A DNA stretch of 64,000 nucleotides from assembly GCA_040772225.1 (NCBI GenBank), contig JAXGYO010000003.1, forward strand, positions 496,001 through 560,000, read 5' to 3'. The notes beneath the pieces were generated by a model. The model was not told the origin of the DNA. It saw only the letters and a program-made list of their open reading frames with translations, and searched no databases. The translations under genes were made by a program, and so were the position numbers. Shown one piece after another: positions 55,155 to 62,760 of the stretch. Position 1 is the stretch's first letter, and the number at the start of each line of letters is the position of its first letter. The stretch comes from JAAYED01 sp040772225. Lineage in GTDB: Bacteria > Chloroflexota > Anaerolineae > UBA1429.

Positions 55155-55850
55155 ATGCTAACCTGTGCAGAGGTCGCCCGCATGATCGATCACTCGATTC
55201 TGCATCCGGCGGTAACGGAGGACGCGCTGGTCGAAGGCATCGCCATGTGCCGCGAGCGCGGCGTCGCGCAGATCGTGCCCAAGGCTTACCAGATCCCGCT
55301 GGCCCATGCCCTGCTGGGTGACAGCCCCATCCGGCTGATCTGCCCCGTCGGCTTTCCGCAGGGGCTGAACGCACCACACGTCAAACAGGCGGAGGCGCGC
55401 TGGGCCCTGGAGAGCGGTGCGGTAGAACTGGACATGGTGATCAACATCACGGGATTAAAGTCGGGTGATCATCGTCTGGTCGCTGAGGATATCCGCGGCG
55501 TCGTCGCTGTGGCGCAAGAGTACAGCGCCCCGGTCAAGGTGATCCTCGAGACCTGCCTGCTGACCGATGAGGAAAAGGTCCTGGGCTGCCGGATCGCGGA
55601 ACAGGAGGGGGCGGCGTTCGTCAAGACCTCGACGCAGACGCAGCCCGGCGGCGCCACCGTGGAGGATATCCGTCTGATGCGGGAGACGCTGAGCCCGGAG
55701 GTGGTTGTCAAGGCCTCGGGCTATATCATGGACATCGACAATCTGCTGGCGCTCTATGAGGCTGGAGCGCGCCGCTTTGGAACTGGCTACACCGTACAGA
55801 TTTTGGATGGGCTGGCTGCCATGCGGGCAGCTGCGGGTCTCGAGCCGTGA
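55155..55850 (+). CDS. deoC: Deoxyribose-phosphate aldolase-like enzyme
   Basis: A 231-residue class I aldolase fold (DERA). The Schiff-base Lys is Lys157 in GAAFVKTST, and the assisting Lys186 lies in VKASGYI. The conserved acidic residue is in VELDMVINITGLKSGD. Compared with textbook DERA the loop after the first Lys reads STQTQPGG instead of STGF, and VKASGG is VKASGY, so the substrate may differ from deoxyribose 5-phosphate. GAGGAAGGAG precedes ATG 55155. It overlaps or abuts the RraA-like gene. Confidence 0.88.
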   Translation: MLTCAEVARMIDHSILHPAVTEDALVEGIAMCRERGVAQIVPKAYQIPLAHALLGDSPIRLICPVGFPQGLNAPHVKQAEARWALESGAVELDMVINITGLKSGDHRLVAEDIRGVVAVAQEYSAPVKVILETCLLTDEEKVLGCRIAEQEGAAFVKTSTQTQPGGATVEDIRLMRETLSPEVVVKASGYIMDIDNLLALYEAGARRFGTGYTVQILDGLAAMRAAAGLEP

Positions 55851-55888
55851 ACGCATCGACAGGCTTACATGAATACGAGGAGGATCTT

Positions 55889-56770
55889 GTGGGCAAGTTC
55901 GCACCCTTGAATCTGACGCCCGAGGAGATCATCGCCTTTACGCCCGAGTGGCAAGGGGAGCGTACCCCCGATGGCCGACCCTATGTGCCTGACAACATCC
56001 TGCAGCGCATGCGCAACGTCACCATCACGCAGGCCTGGGGCGTGTTGCGGGGCGAGGGGTACCACTGGCAATATGAGGATCGCTGGCTGTGCACACAGCC
56101 GGGAAAGACGCTGGTGGGCCGTGCCGTGACTGCGGTCTTTATGCCGCGGCGCGACGACGTGCGTAAGAACGTGTTTGAGCGTGCTCTGGCCTCTGGGTGC
56201 ATCGGCGACCAGGTGTCCTGGCCGATCGATACCCTTGTGCCCGGCGACGTGTATGTGGCCGATATCTTTGGCAAGGTGGCCGATGGGGCCACCATCGGCG
56301 ACAACCTCTCAACCTCCATCTTTGCCAAGTCAGGGAATGGCGTGGTGCATGACGGCTCGATCCGCGACATCGATGGCGTCAAGGAGATCGAGGGTTTCGT
56401 CGGCTTTTGCCGTGGCTACCATCCCTCCGTGGCTACCCCGACCGTGGTCCTCATGGGCATCAACTGCCCGGTGCGCATCGGCGGCGTGACGGTGATGCCC
56501 GGCGATGTGATCCTCGGGCGCGATGACGGCATCGTGTTCATCCCGCCGCACCTGGCGGAGCAGATTGTGACGACCTCTGAGATCGTCCAGTTGCGGGATA
56601 TCTTTGGCAAGATGTGTTTGCAGGAGGGGCGCTACACCCCGGGAGAGATCGATCGCAAGTGGGACCAGTATATCGAGGATGACTTTCTGCGCTGGCTGGC
56701 TGCGCCGGGCCGCGAGCTGCCAGTGCCCGCCGACACTGTCGCCGGCCTGCTCTCTGGCGAACTCAGCTGA
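55889..56770 (+). CDS. RraA-like (HMG-aldolase/demethylmenaquinone methyltransferase fold) protein
   Basis: A 293-residue protein, longer than the roughly 160-residue RraA core by extra segments at both ends. The core has VADIFGKVADGATIGDNLST and the divalent-metal site DGSIRDIDG, with R159-D160 typical of class II HMG/CHA aldolases, then VTVMPGDVILGRDDGIVFIP. I chose GTG 55889 because GAGGAGG lies 5 nt upstream; GTG 55847 would overlap the deoC stop by 4 bp. It is probably a pyruvate-type aldolase or oxaloacetate decarboxylase acting on the sugar-acid product of this operon. Confidence 0.85.
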   Translation: MGKFAPLNLTPEEIIAFTPEWQGERTPDGRPYVPDNILQRMRNVTITQAWGVLRGEGYHWQYEDRWLCTQPGKTLVGRAVTAVFMPRRDDVRKNVFERALASGCIGDQVSWPIDTLVPGDVYVADIFGKVADGATIGDNLSTSIFAKSGNGVVHDGSIRDIDGVKEIEGFVGFCRGYHPSVATPTVVLMGINCPVRIGGVTVMPGDVILGRDDGIVFIPPHLAEQIVTTSEIVQLRDIFGKMCLQEGRYTPGEIDRKWDQYIEDDFLRWLAAPGRELPVPADTVAGLLSGELS

Positions 56771-56788
56771 CCCTCATGAGTATGTCAG

Positions 56789-56822
56789 AACGGGGCCGGT
56801 CCTTTCCAGGACCGGCCCCGTT
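56789..56822. terminator. Bidirectional terminator between convergent sugar operons
   Basis: AACGGGGCCGGTCCT (56789-56803) pairs perfectly with AGGACCGGCCCCGTT (56808-56822) around a TTCC loop; a short T-run follows on the plus strand. Confidence 0.85.
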
Positions 56823-56850
56823 TGCACACTCGATCAGTTAGCAGGAGGCC

Positions 56851-58839
56851 TCAGCCGCCGCCCTTGATGGCGCCAGCTGTCAGCCCGGCGACCATAAACC
56901 GCTGGCCGATGGTGTACAGCGCAAGCACCGGCACGGCCATGATCAGCGCAGCGGCGCACAGCTCGCCCCAGGGGAGCACGTCGCCGATGATCATCTGGGC
57001 CAGCCCGACGGGGATGGTCATCTTGGTCTCGCTGTGGATCATCACATAGGCAAAGAGGAACTCGCTCCAGGCCTGCGTGACGCCGTAGAGCATGGTGGCC
57101 AGCAGGGCCGGCTTGATCAGGGGCAGCACAACCCGGAAGAAGGCCTGGAAGCGCGTGCAACCATCGATCAGTGCTGCCGCCTCCAGTTCCTCGGGGATGG
57201 AGCTGTAATAGCCCATCATCAGCCAGGTGGCAAAGGGCAGTCCAAAGGTAGGGTAACTGATGATCAGGCCCAGGATGTTGTTGGTGAGTCCGAGCTTGGA
57301 GAAGAGCTGGTAGATCGGGATCAGCATCATGATGCCGGGCATCAGATATGCCACCAGGATCAGGTAGGAAAAGGTGTTGGAGCCTTTCCAGCGTAACCGG
57401 GCCAGCGAGTAGGCGCCCAGGGAGGCCACCGCCGTCGAGATGAGTGGTGAGGCGATGGAGATGGTTACCGTGTTACGCAGCCATACGAGAAAGTTGCGTG
57501 TCGGGCCCAGCAGCTTTTGGAACTGGACGATGGTCCAGGGCTCTGGCCACAGCAGGCTCTCGAACATGGTGATCTGCAGCTCGGATTTAAAGGCCGTCAC
57601 GATCACCCAGTAAAAGGGCATCAGCTCAAAGATCAGAAGGATCACCAGTGCAATGGCCGCCATGGTGCCAGATGCCTTGGACCGACGGCGCGTGATGGTT
57701 TTTCCCTGCACCGCCGCGCGCTTGGCTGAGGCTTCGGCCAGCCGTTTCCCGATGCCCTCGAACACCCATTCGATAGCGTTGTTCACCAACCAGAACAATG
57801 CCAACAGCCCCTGACCGATCAGCTTCACGGGCCACATCAGGATTCCGCCGATCATGGAGAGAACGCCAGGCTCTCTGACTTTTGTCTCGGCATAGAGTCT
57901 GCGACCCTGCATCATATAGCGACCCAGAATCACGATGAATATCCCCAGGACGGGGGCCATCGTCATCGCTACTGCGATACCCACGCCATAGCGCATGCCT
58001 GTGATGGCGATCTGGTAGGAGAGGATGGAATAGACTTTGGTGGCGTTCATCGGCCCGCCGCCGGTCAGCAAGAAGATCAGCGTAAAGCCATTAAACGTCC
58101 AGATCGTGGATAGAAGGGTCACCACGATCAGCACGTATCGCAGTCCCGGTAGGGTGATGTGCAGGAATTGGCGCCACTTGCTGGCGCCGTCGATCGCGGC
58201 AGCCTCGTACAGTTCCTGGTCGATGGCCTTGAGGCCGGCCAGCAGGTTGATCGTGAAAAACGGGATGCCCTCCCACAGGTTGATCACGATCAACGTGTTC
58301 AGGGCCGTGTCGACCCCTGTGAGGAACGACGCCGGTTGACTGAGCAGGCCGATGCTGACGAGGCCCCGGTTCAGGCCGCCGTATAGTGGGTCGAGCAGTC
58401 CGCGCCACGTGATAGCGCGCACGACCTCGGGCATGATCCACGGCAGAAGGACCAGACCGGTGAGGATCGACCACTTGCCTGAGAGACGGTTGAGCAGGAT
58501 CGCTGCCAGTGTGCCGACACACGCTTTGAGAAAGACAGCGCTGAGCGTGTACCGGGTAGTAACGCCCACGGAATTACGGAAGAAGGGATCCTTCCAGAGG
58601 TTGGTGTAGTTCGTGAGCCCCACAAAGGGGCCTATCTCCTGGCTGATGGTGTTGGTAAAGCTGATATAGACGGCACGGACAAAGGGAAAGGCGATGAGGC
58701 CGCCCAACAGTATCAGGGTTGGTGCAAAGAATGCCCAGGCTTCACGAAAATCGCGCCCGAACAGGTCCTGAAGTCGTCGATAGAGTGTCAGTGGTGGGGT
58801 GGATGCCGGCTCGGCGTAACTGGCCTCTGTTTCCGTCAT
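56851..58839 (-). CDS. Fused MalF-MalG-type sugar ABC permease
   Basis: A 662-residue single polypeptide carrying both permease subunits of a CUT1 sugar importer. The MalF-like half spans about 35-315 with its EAA loop EAAAIDGASKWRQF (from 212). A linker of about 75 residues (316-390) includes one extra hydrophobic stretch (330-358). The MalG-like half runs from about 391 to 662 with its own EAA loop EAAALIDGCTRFQAF (from 552). The reading frame is continuous, with no sign of a stop or frameshift. No ATPase gene is beside it; a shared MsmK-type ATPase elsewhere is likely. It follows the binding-protein gene. Confidence 0.94.
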   Translation of the reverse strand: MTETEASYAEPASTPPLTLYRRLQDLFGRDFREAWAFFAPTLILLGGLIAFPFVRAVYISFTNTISQEIGPFVGLTNYTNLWKDPFFRNSVGVTTRYTLSAVFLKACVGTLAAILLNRLSGKWSILTGLVLLPWIMPEVVRAITWRGLLDPLYGGLNRGLVSIGLLSQPASFLTGVDTALNTLIVINLWEGIPFFTINLLAGLKAIDQELYEAAAIDGASKWRQFLHITLPGLRYVLIVVTLLSTIWTFNGFTLIFLLTGGGPMNATKVYSILSYQIAITGMRYGVGIAVAMTMAPVLGIFIVILGRYMMQGRRLYAETKVREPGVLSMIGGILMWPVKLIGQGLLALFWLVNNAIEWVFEGIGKRLAEASAKRAAVQGKTITRRRSKASGTMAAIALVILLIFELMPFYWVIVTAFKSELQITMFESLLWPEPWTIVQFQKLLGPTRNFLVWLRNTVTISIASPLISTAVASLGAYSLARLRWKGSNTFSYLILVAYLMPGIMMLIPIYQLFSKLGLTNNILGLIISYPTFGLPFATWLMMGYYSSIPEELEAAALIDGCTRFQAFFRVVLPLIKPALLATMLYGVTQAWSEFLFAYVMIHSETKMTIPVGLAQMIIGDVLPWGELCAAALIMAVPVLALYTIGQRFMVAGLTAGAIKGGG

Positions 58840-58881
58840 GATGCGTGTCTCCTCGATGAGAACAGTGAATAGCTCTGCCGC

Positions 58882-58995
58882 AGACGGAGCCCGTCTCGCA
58901 GTTAGTCGCTTACAGACGGCCCCCGTCTACGGAGGCATGTCGCACCTGCAGTGCAGCGCACGGGGCCTGTACTGGACAGACCCCATGCGCATGGG
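58882..58995 (-). repeat. Three hairpins between binding-protein and permease genes
   Basis: AGACGG-N3-CCGTCT occurs twice (58882-58896 and 58914-58928), and CCCATGCGCATGGG lies at 58982-58995. Such intercistronic stems commonly protect the upstream binding-protein mRNA and keep it in excess of permease. Confidence 0.65.
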
Positions 58996-59001
58996 TTACG
59001 A

Positions 59002-60504
59002 TCAGACCTTTTCGCCGGGCAGGCCGAACTCCTTAAAGATCGCCACATAGCGCTCGTGGCAGGTCTTGACGGCCTCAGCCACCGGCGTGCCCTGCAATAT
59101 CGCCGCCACCATGTCGTTCTCGATCATGGCGGAATCGGCCGATGCCAGAGCCGGGTTCTGAGGCGGGCCAGGATACTGGCCGGGGATGTAGCCGAACTCG
59201 TCACGCGCGACGGGCTCTAGTTCTGCGGCTGTGGGATTGGTCGGGATATACTTGGACGCCGCCCACAGATCTGCATAGGCCGGCAGCGCAAAGCCCGGCG
59301 CGTTGGAGAAGATGGCGTCCTGGTTCTCCAGCGAGAGCATAAAGTGTCTGATGGTCTCCTTGGCCGCATCCGGGTTGCGGGCGCCGCGCAGGATCATCCA
59401 GTTGTTCGCGCTCAGGCTGTTGAACTCCTGATTGACCGGGCCCCCTGGAGGTGCGTGGAAGCCCGTGTCGTCTGCGATGGGGTTGCCATCCAGAATGGCC
59501 TTGCCCAGGAGAGTGCCTCCGTTGAAGGTGTAGAGCAACTTGCCGGCCAGGTAGGTCTCGTTGTTGGACATGTCTGTCCAGGCGAGGACGCCCGGGGGCA
59601 GTAGCGACGCCCACTTCTCGTTCATGTACAGGTCGGTCATGATGGTCATGGACTCGACCATCTCCGGCGTGTCAAAAGTGACATACTGGCCGGTCTCATC
59701 CTGCCGGTAAGCGCCATAGCCATGCATCATGCGCCGCCGGAACCAGTTGCCGTCGTTCGAGGCGTTGATGGTCACGCCCCAGCCATAGAGCTCATTATCC
59801 GGATCGGTCACGTCGAGCAGCGTCTCCCACAGGTCCACGAACTGCCGGATGCTGTGGATATCGATGCCAGCGGCCTCGAATTTGGAGCGCTGGAACCAGG
59901 CGCCGTCCGAACGGGTAAAGTAGGGCACGGCCCACCACTGCCCGTCCGTGTACAGGTCATTCTTCTGGCGAGCGCTGGCCGGGCCCCAGGTGGCCTCGAC
60001 CTCCTCAACCACGTCAGTGACGGCATCCAGGGCATAGGCCTGGCGGAGTTGCACGATAGCGAGGTCGTGCATGATCAGGTCGGCCGGCGTGCCTGCCGCG
60101 ACCGAGGCGATCAACTTTTCGATTTCCGGCGTGCCTCCCGTATAGCCGGACATGTAGCTAATGTCCAGTGGCCAATCCTTCTCCTTGCAGTACTCGACCA
60201 TGGCCGCACGGAACCAGTCGTTCATAGCGGGGAAAAAATCCTTCTTCTGGAGTACCCAAAAGGTGCCGGTCACTTCGGCGGCCTTTTCGACCTCGACGAT
60301 CTTTTCGACCTCGACCACCTGCGTGACGACTTTCTCGACCTCTTTTTCAACGACCTTTTCGACCTCGACGGTCTCCTTGACCACCTGGGTCACGATCTTT
60401 TCGACCTCGACGGTCTGCGGCGTGCATGCCGCCGCCAGGAGCACCATGCTTCCAGCGGCACCTTTGAGAATCGTACGGCGGGTAAACAGCTTTTTCTCTG
60501 ACAT
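59002..60504 (-). CDS. ABC sugar-binding lipoprotein
   Basis: A 500-residue extracellular solute-binding protein (family 1). The signal carries Tat-like TRRTILKG and lipobox LLAAAC (Cys near 27). Residues about 31-75 are a Val/Glu/Lys heptad-like spacer (VEVEKIV, VEKEVEKVV, VEVEKIVEVEK). The mature domain follows (VASVAAGTPADLIMHDLA-type hinge strand; NNETYLAGKLLYTFNGG; late WMILRGARNPDAAKETIRHFM). The rigid spacer would hold the binding domain off the membrane. It is the first gene of the importer unit, with a long leader and an operator-like palindrome upstream. Confidence 0.95.
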   Translation of the reverse strand: MSEKKLFTRRTILKGAAGSMVLLAAACTPQTVEVEKIVTQVVKETVEVEKVVEKEVEKVVTQVVEVEKIVEVEKAAEVTGTFWVLQKKDFFPAMNDWFRAAMVEYCKEKDWPLDISYMSGYTGGTPEIEKLIASVAAGTPADLIMHDLAIVQLRQAYALDAVTDVVEEVEATWGPASARQKNDLYTDGQWWAVPYFTRSDGAWFQRSKFEAAGIDIHSIRQFVDLWETLLDVTDPDNELYGWGVTINASNDGNWFRRRMMHGYGAYRQDETGQYVTFDTPEMVESMTIMTDLYMNEKWASLLPPGVLAWTDMSNNETYLAGKLLYTFNGGTLLGKAILDGNPIADDTGFHAPPGGPVNQEFNSLSANNWMILRGARNPDAAKETIRHFMLSLENQDAIFSNAPGFALPAYADLWAASKYIPTNPTAAELEPVARDEFGYIPGQYPGPPQNPALASADSAMIENDMVAAILQGTPVAEAVKTCHERYVAIFKEFGLPGEKV

Positions 60505-60849
60505 GCTCTCTTGTCCTCTCTTGACAGAAACGGCCGATACGCTGGTAAAGTGGTCTCCTTTGTAGTTACTCCGTATCCGGACCCCTCCTTTCAGACCTCA
60601 CGACATTGCGGGGCGGGACCCTCCCTCTTGCTCTCTCCGGAGGGTGCGCATATGGGACGCGGCACTTGCCGCATATGGCCAATCGCAATTCTCTGTGGCG
60701 ATATCGGGACGGCCCGCCCGCATCAATTCGGCTCTCGCGATAGTCGGGCTGTGTGTGTCCCTTGATCAAAGACTGTATTTTTCTGTTAGCTACAGAGAAC
60801 TGATTTGCTGTGGACTGGTACCAGTTGCATACAGTTATGCTCTTGATGC
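60505..60849 (-). promoter_or_regulatory. Long 5' leader of the importer mRNA
   Basis: From the predicted start near 60849 to ATG 60504 the leader is about 345 nt with no gene. It holds ACCCTCC/GGAGGGT (60618-60645) and CATATG-N4-GCGGC-N4-GCCGC-ATATG (60649-60677) stems. There is no T-run, and I recognise no riboswitch. Confidence 0.4.
60814..60825. promoter_or_regulatory. Operator-like palindrome
   Basis: ACTGGTACCAGT is a perfect 12-bp palindrome 24-36 nt downstream of the importer -35/-10 start region. Its ACTGGT half sites recall HutC/DasR-type GntR sites but with shorter spacing. The regulator is not encoded here. Confidence 0.5.
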
Positions 60850-60855
60850 AAACAT

Positions 60856-60884
60856 ATTATGTGCGATATTTCTGTGTTCGTCAA
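60856..60884 (-). promoter_or_regulatory. Promoter of the sugar importer
   Basis: On the minus strand, TTGACG (60884-60879), 17-nt spacer, CATAAT (60861-60856). Confidence 0.6.
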
Positions 60885-60928
60885 GCAAAATTAGTCATGT
60901 TTGCTGCTATAGACGAACAAAGTGCTGC

Positions 60929-60958
60929 TTGACGTGCAGTATCCCGCTGGGTTAAGAT
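60929..60958 (+). promoter_or_regulatory. Promoter of the aldo/keto reductase gene
   Basis: TTGACG (60929-60934), 18-nt spacer, TAAGAT (60953-60958), divergent from the importer promoter. Confidence 0.55.
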
Positions 60959-61024
60959 GAGGGCGTGAGCCGTAATGTATCGATAGACCGTACGGGCAGC
61001 TGTGTTCTATAGGAGGTGAATTTC

Positions 61025-61891
61025 ATGTCCCCGATACCAACCAAGCTTTTTGGACGGACTGGCCATCAGAGCCGGCGAACCCTGTTCGGTGCTGCAGCGC
61101 TGGGCCGGGTGACGCAGGCTGAGACGGATCAAACGATGGAGCTTTTGCTCAGGCACGGCATCAACCATATCGATACCGCAGCGAGTTACGGTGACTCTGA
61201 GCTTCGCCTTGGCCCCTGGATGGCGCGCATGCGGGACCACTTTTTCCTGGCCACCAAGACGGGAGAGCGCTCCTATATGGCGGCTCACGACGAGATCCGC
61301 CGGTCGCTGGAGCGGTTGCAGGTAGATCACGTGGATCTGCTGCAACTGCACAACCTGGTGGACGAGGCCGAGTGGGAGCAGGCATTCAGCGACGACGGCG
61401 CGCTCAAGGCGGCCGTTCAGGCTCGCGAGGAGGGGCTGGTGCGCTTTATCGGAGTCACGGGCCACGGCGTGATGGCGCCGGTGATGCACAGGCGCAGTCT
61501 GGAACGTTTTGACTTTGATTCGGTGCTGCTGCCCTACAACTATCCCATGATGCAGAACAAAGAGTACGCCGCAAATTGGGAGGCGCTGGCCGCGCTCTGC
61601 GTTGAAAGGAACGTCGCCATTCAGACGATCAAGTCACTGACACGACGGCCCTGGCAGGAGTCTGCCGACCACTTTGCGGCCACCTGGTACGAACCCTTTA
61701 CCGAGCAGGCGGACATCGACCTGGCGGTCAACTGGGTGCTGGGCGACCCGCGGGTGTTCCTCAACACGTCGGGCGATATTCATATCCTGCCCAAGCTGCT
61801 CATCGCTGCAGAACACCTCACTGCAAGGCCCGATCAGCAGACCATGGAGGCGTTGGTGGCCAGTAAGGGCATGGAGCCGTTGTTCACCTGA
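61025..61891 (+). CDS. Aldo/keto reductase
   Basis: A 288-residue TIM-barrel NADPH oxidoreductase. HGINHIDTAASYGDSE holds the catalytic Asp and Tyr, ATKTG the catalytic Lys, and LLQLHNLVDE the His. Then VRFIGVTGHG and the NTSGDIHILP cofactor end follow. AGGAGGTG fixes ATG 61025; GTG 61016 overlaps that site. This subfamily is shorter than ferredoxin-linked AKRs and lacks C-terminal Fe-S cysteines. It diverges from the importer and may reduce a keto sugar derived from its cargo; that link is inference. Confidence 0.92.
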   Translation: MSPIPTKLFGRTGHQSRRTLFGAAALGRVTQAETDQTMELLLRHGINHIDTAASYGDSELRLGPWMARMRDHFFLATKTGERSYMAAHDEIRRSLERLQVDHVDLLQLHNLVDEAEWEQAFSDDGALKAAVQAREEGLVRFIGVTGHGVMAPVMHRRSLERFDFDSVLLPYNYPMMQNKEYAANWEALAALCVERNVAIQTIKSLTRRPWQESADHFAATWYEPFTEQADIDLAVNWVLGDPRVFLNTSGDIHILPKLLIAAEHLTARPDQQTMEALVASKGMEPLFT

Positions 61892-61906
61892 CCTTTGCGA
61901 TCGCTA

Positions 61907-61951
61907 ACGAACGGCGAGGCGGCGCCAGGAGGGCACCGCCTCGCCGTTCGT
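61907..61951. terminator. Strong bidirectional terminator
   Basis: ACGAACGGCGAGGCGG (61907-61922) pairs with CCGCCTCGCCGTTCGT (61936-61951), 16 bp, between convergent genes. T-runs are minimal. Confidence 0.75.
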
Positions 61952-61962
61952 CATAACGCGAA

Positions 61963-62730
61963 TCAGCCGTGGAGCAGCAGGTCGTAGGCGTACACGGCAT
62001 GCCGTCCCGCGTCGGCGCGCTCGCCGCGCGCCGCCAGCAGGCGTGCCGTGTGCAGCTCCTGGTAGGCCTGCTCCCAATGGGCGTGGTCGCGACGGGTGTG
62101 CACGAGCTGCTCGGCCAGCGTCAGGAACTCGTCCACCATGTCGCAGTTGAGGTACGGCAGCGCGGCATAGTAGGCTACCAGCTCGGCCCAGCGGTCCTCG
62201 CGCCCGGCCCCCGGGAAGGGCTGCGGTGCGCGTGCCAGCTCAGCCAGGCGCGCACCGGAGGGCTCCAGCGCGGCCAGTGTTTCATCCAGCGTAAACCGGG
62301 TTGCCGGCGTGGGATCGATGGCGCGCATCTGCCGGTGGTAGAACCAGTGGTAGATGCTCTGCACCCCGCTGTAGAGCCCCTTGCCCGATCCTCCGGCGAT
62401 GGCGATGCCCAGGGCGGGTTTGCCATTCTCGTTGGGGATGCGAACGCTATCCATAAAGTCTTTGGTCAGGCCGTTGATCTCGCCGAAATAGACCGGCGCG
62501 CCCACCACCAGCGCGTTCGCCTCGGTACACAGCGCAGAGAGGTCCGCGGCCAAAAAGCGCACGCCCTCCTCTGCCCCGCCCTGCCCGGTGAACGGGCGGA
62601 TGTCATAGTCGATCAGATACACCTTGCGCGTCTCTGCACCGGTTGAGGCGGCGCCACGCAGGGCGGCATCCACCAGCGCTGCGGTGCGGCCGTCGCGACG
62701 CGGGCTGCCGACGATTCCCAGAATAAGCAT
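61963..62730 (-). CDS. NADPH-dependent FMN reductase-like flavoprotein
   Basis: A 255-residue protein with a flavodoxin-like N-terminal domain: ILGIVGSPRRDGRTAALVD binds FMN phosphate, and NALVVGAPVYFGEINGLTKDFMDS is the isoalloxazine loop. The C-terminal 100 residues are helical and not part of the usual 180-residue fold (DMVDEFLTLAEQLV and a His/Arg-rich tail). ATG 62730 is selected because AGGAGG lies 7 nt upstream; two ATG/TTG-proximal alternatives sit on the site. It follows the glycerate kinase gene closely. Confidence 0.88.
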   Translation of the reverse strand: MLILGIVGSPRRDGRTAALVDAALRGAASTGAETRKVYLIDYDIRPFTGQGGAEEGVRFLAADLSALCTEANALVVGAPVYFGEINGLTKDFMDSVRIPNENGKPALGIAIAGGSGKGLYSGVQSIYHWFYHRQMRAIDPTPATRFTLDETLAALEPSGARLAELARAPQPFPGAGREDRWAELVAYYAALPYLNCDMVDEFLTLAEQLVHTRRDHAHWEQAYQELHTARLLAARGERADAGRHAVYAYDLLLHG

Positions 62731-62760
62731 GTTCATACCTCCTGTGAGCACTGGGCTGGG

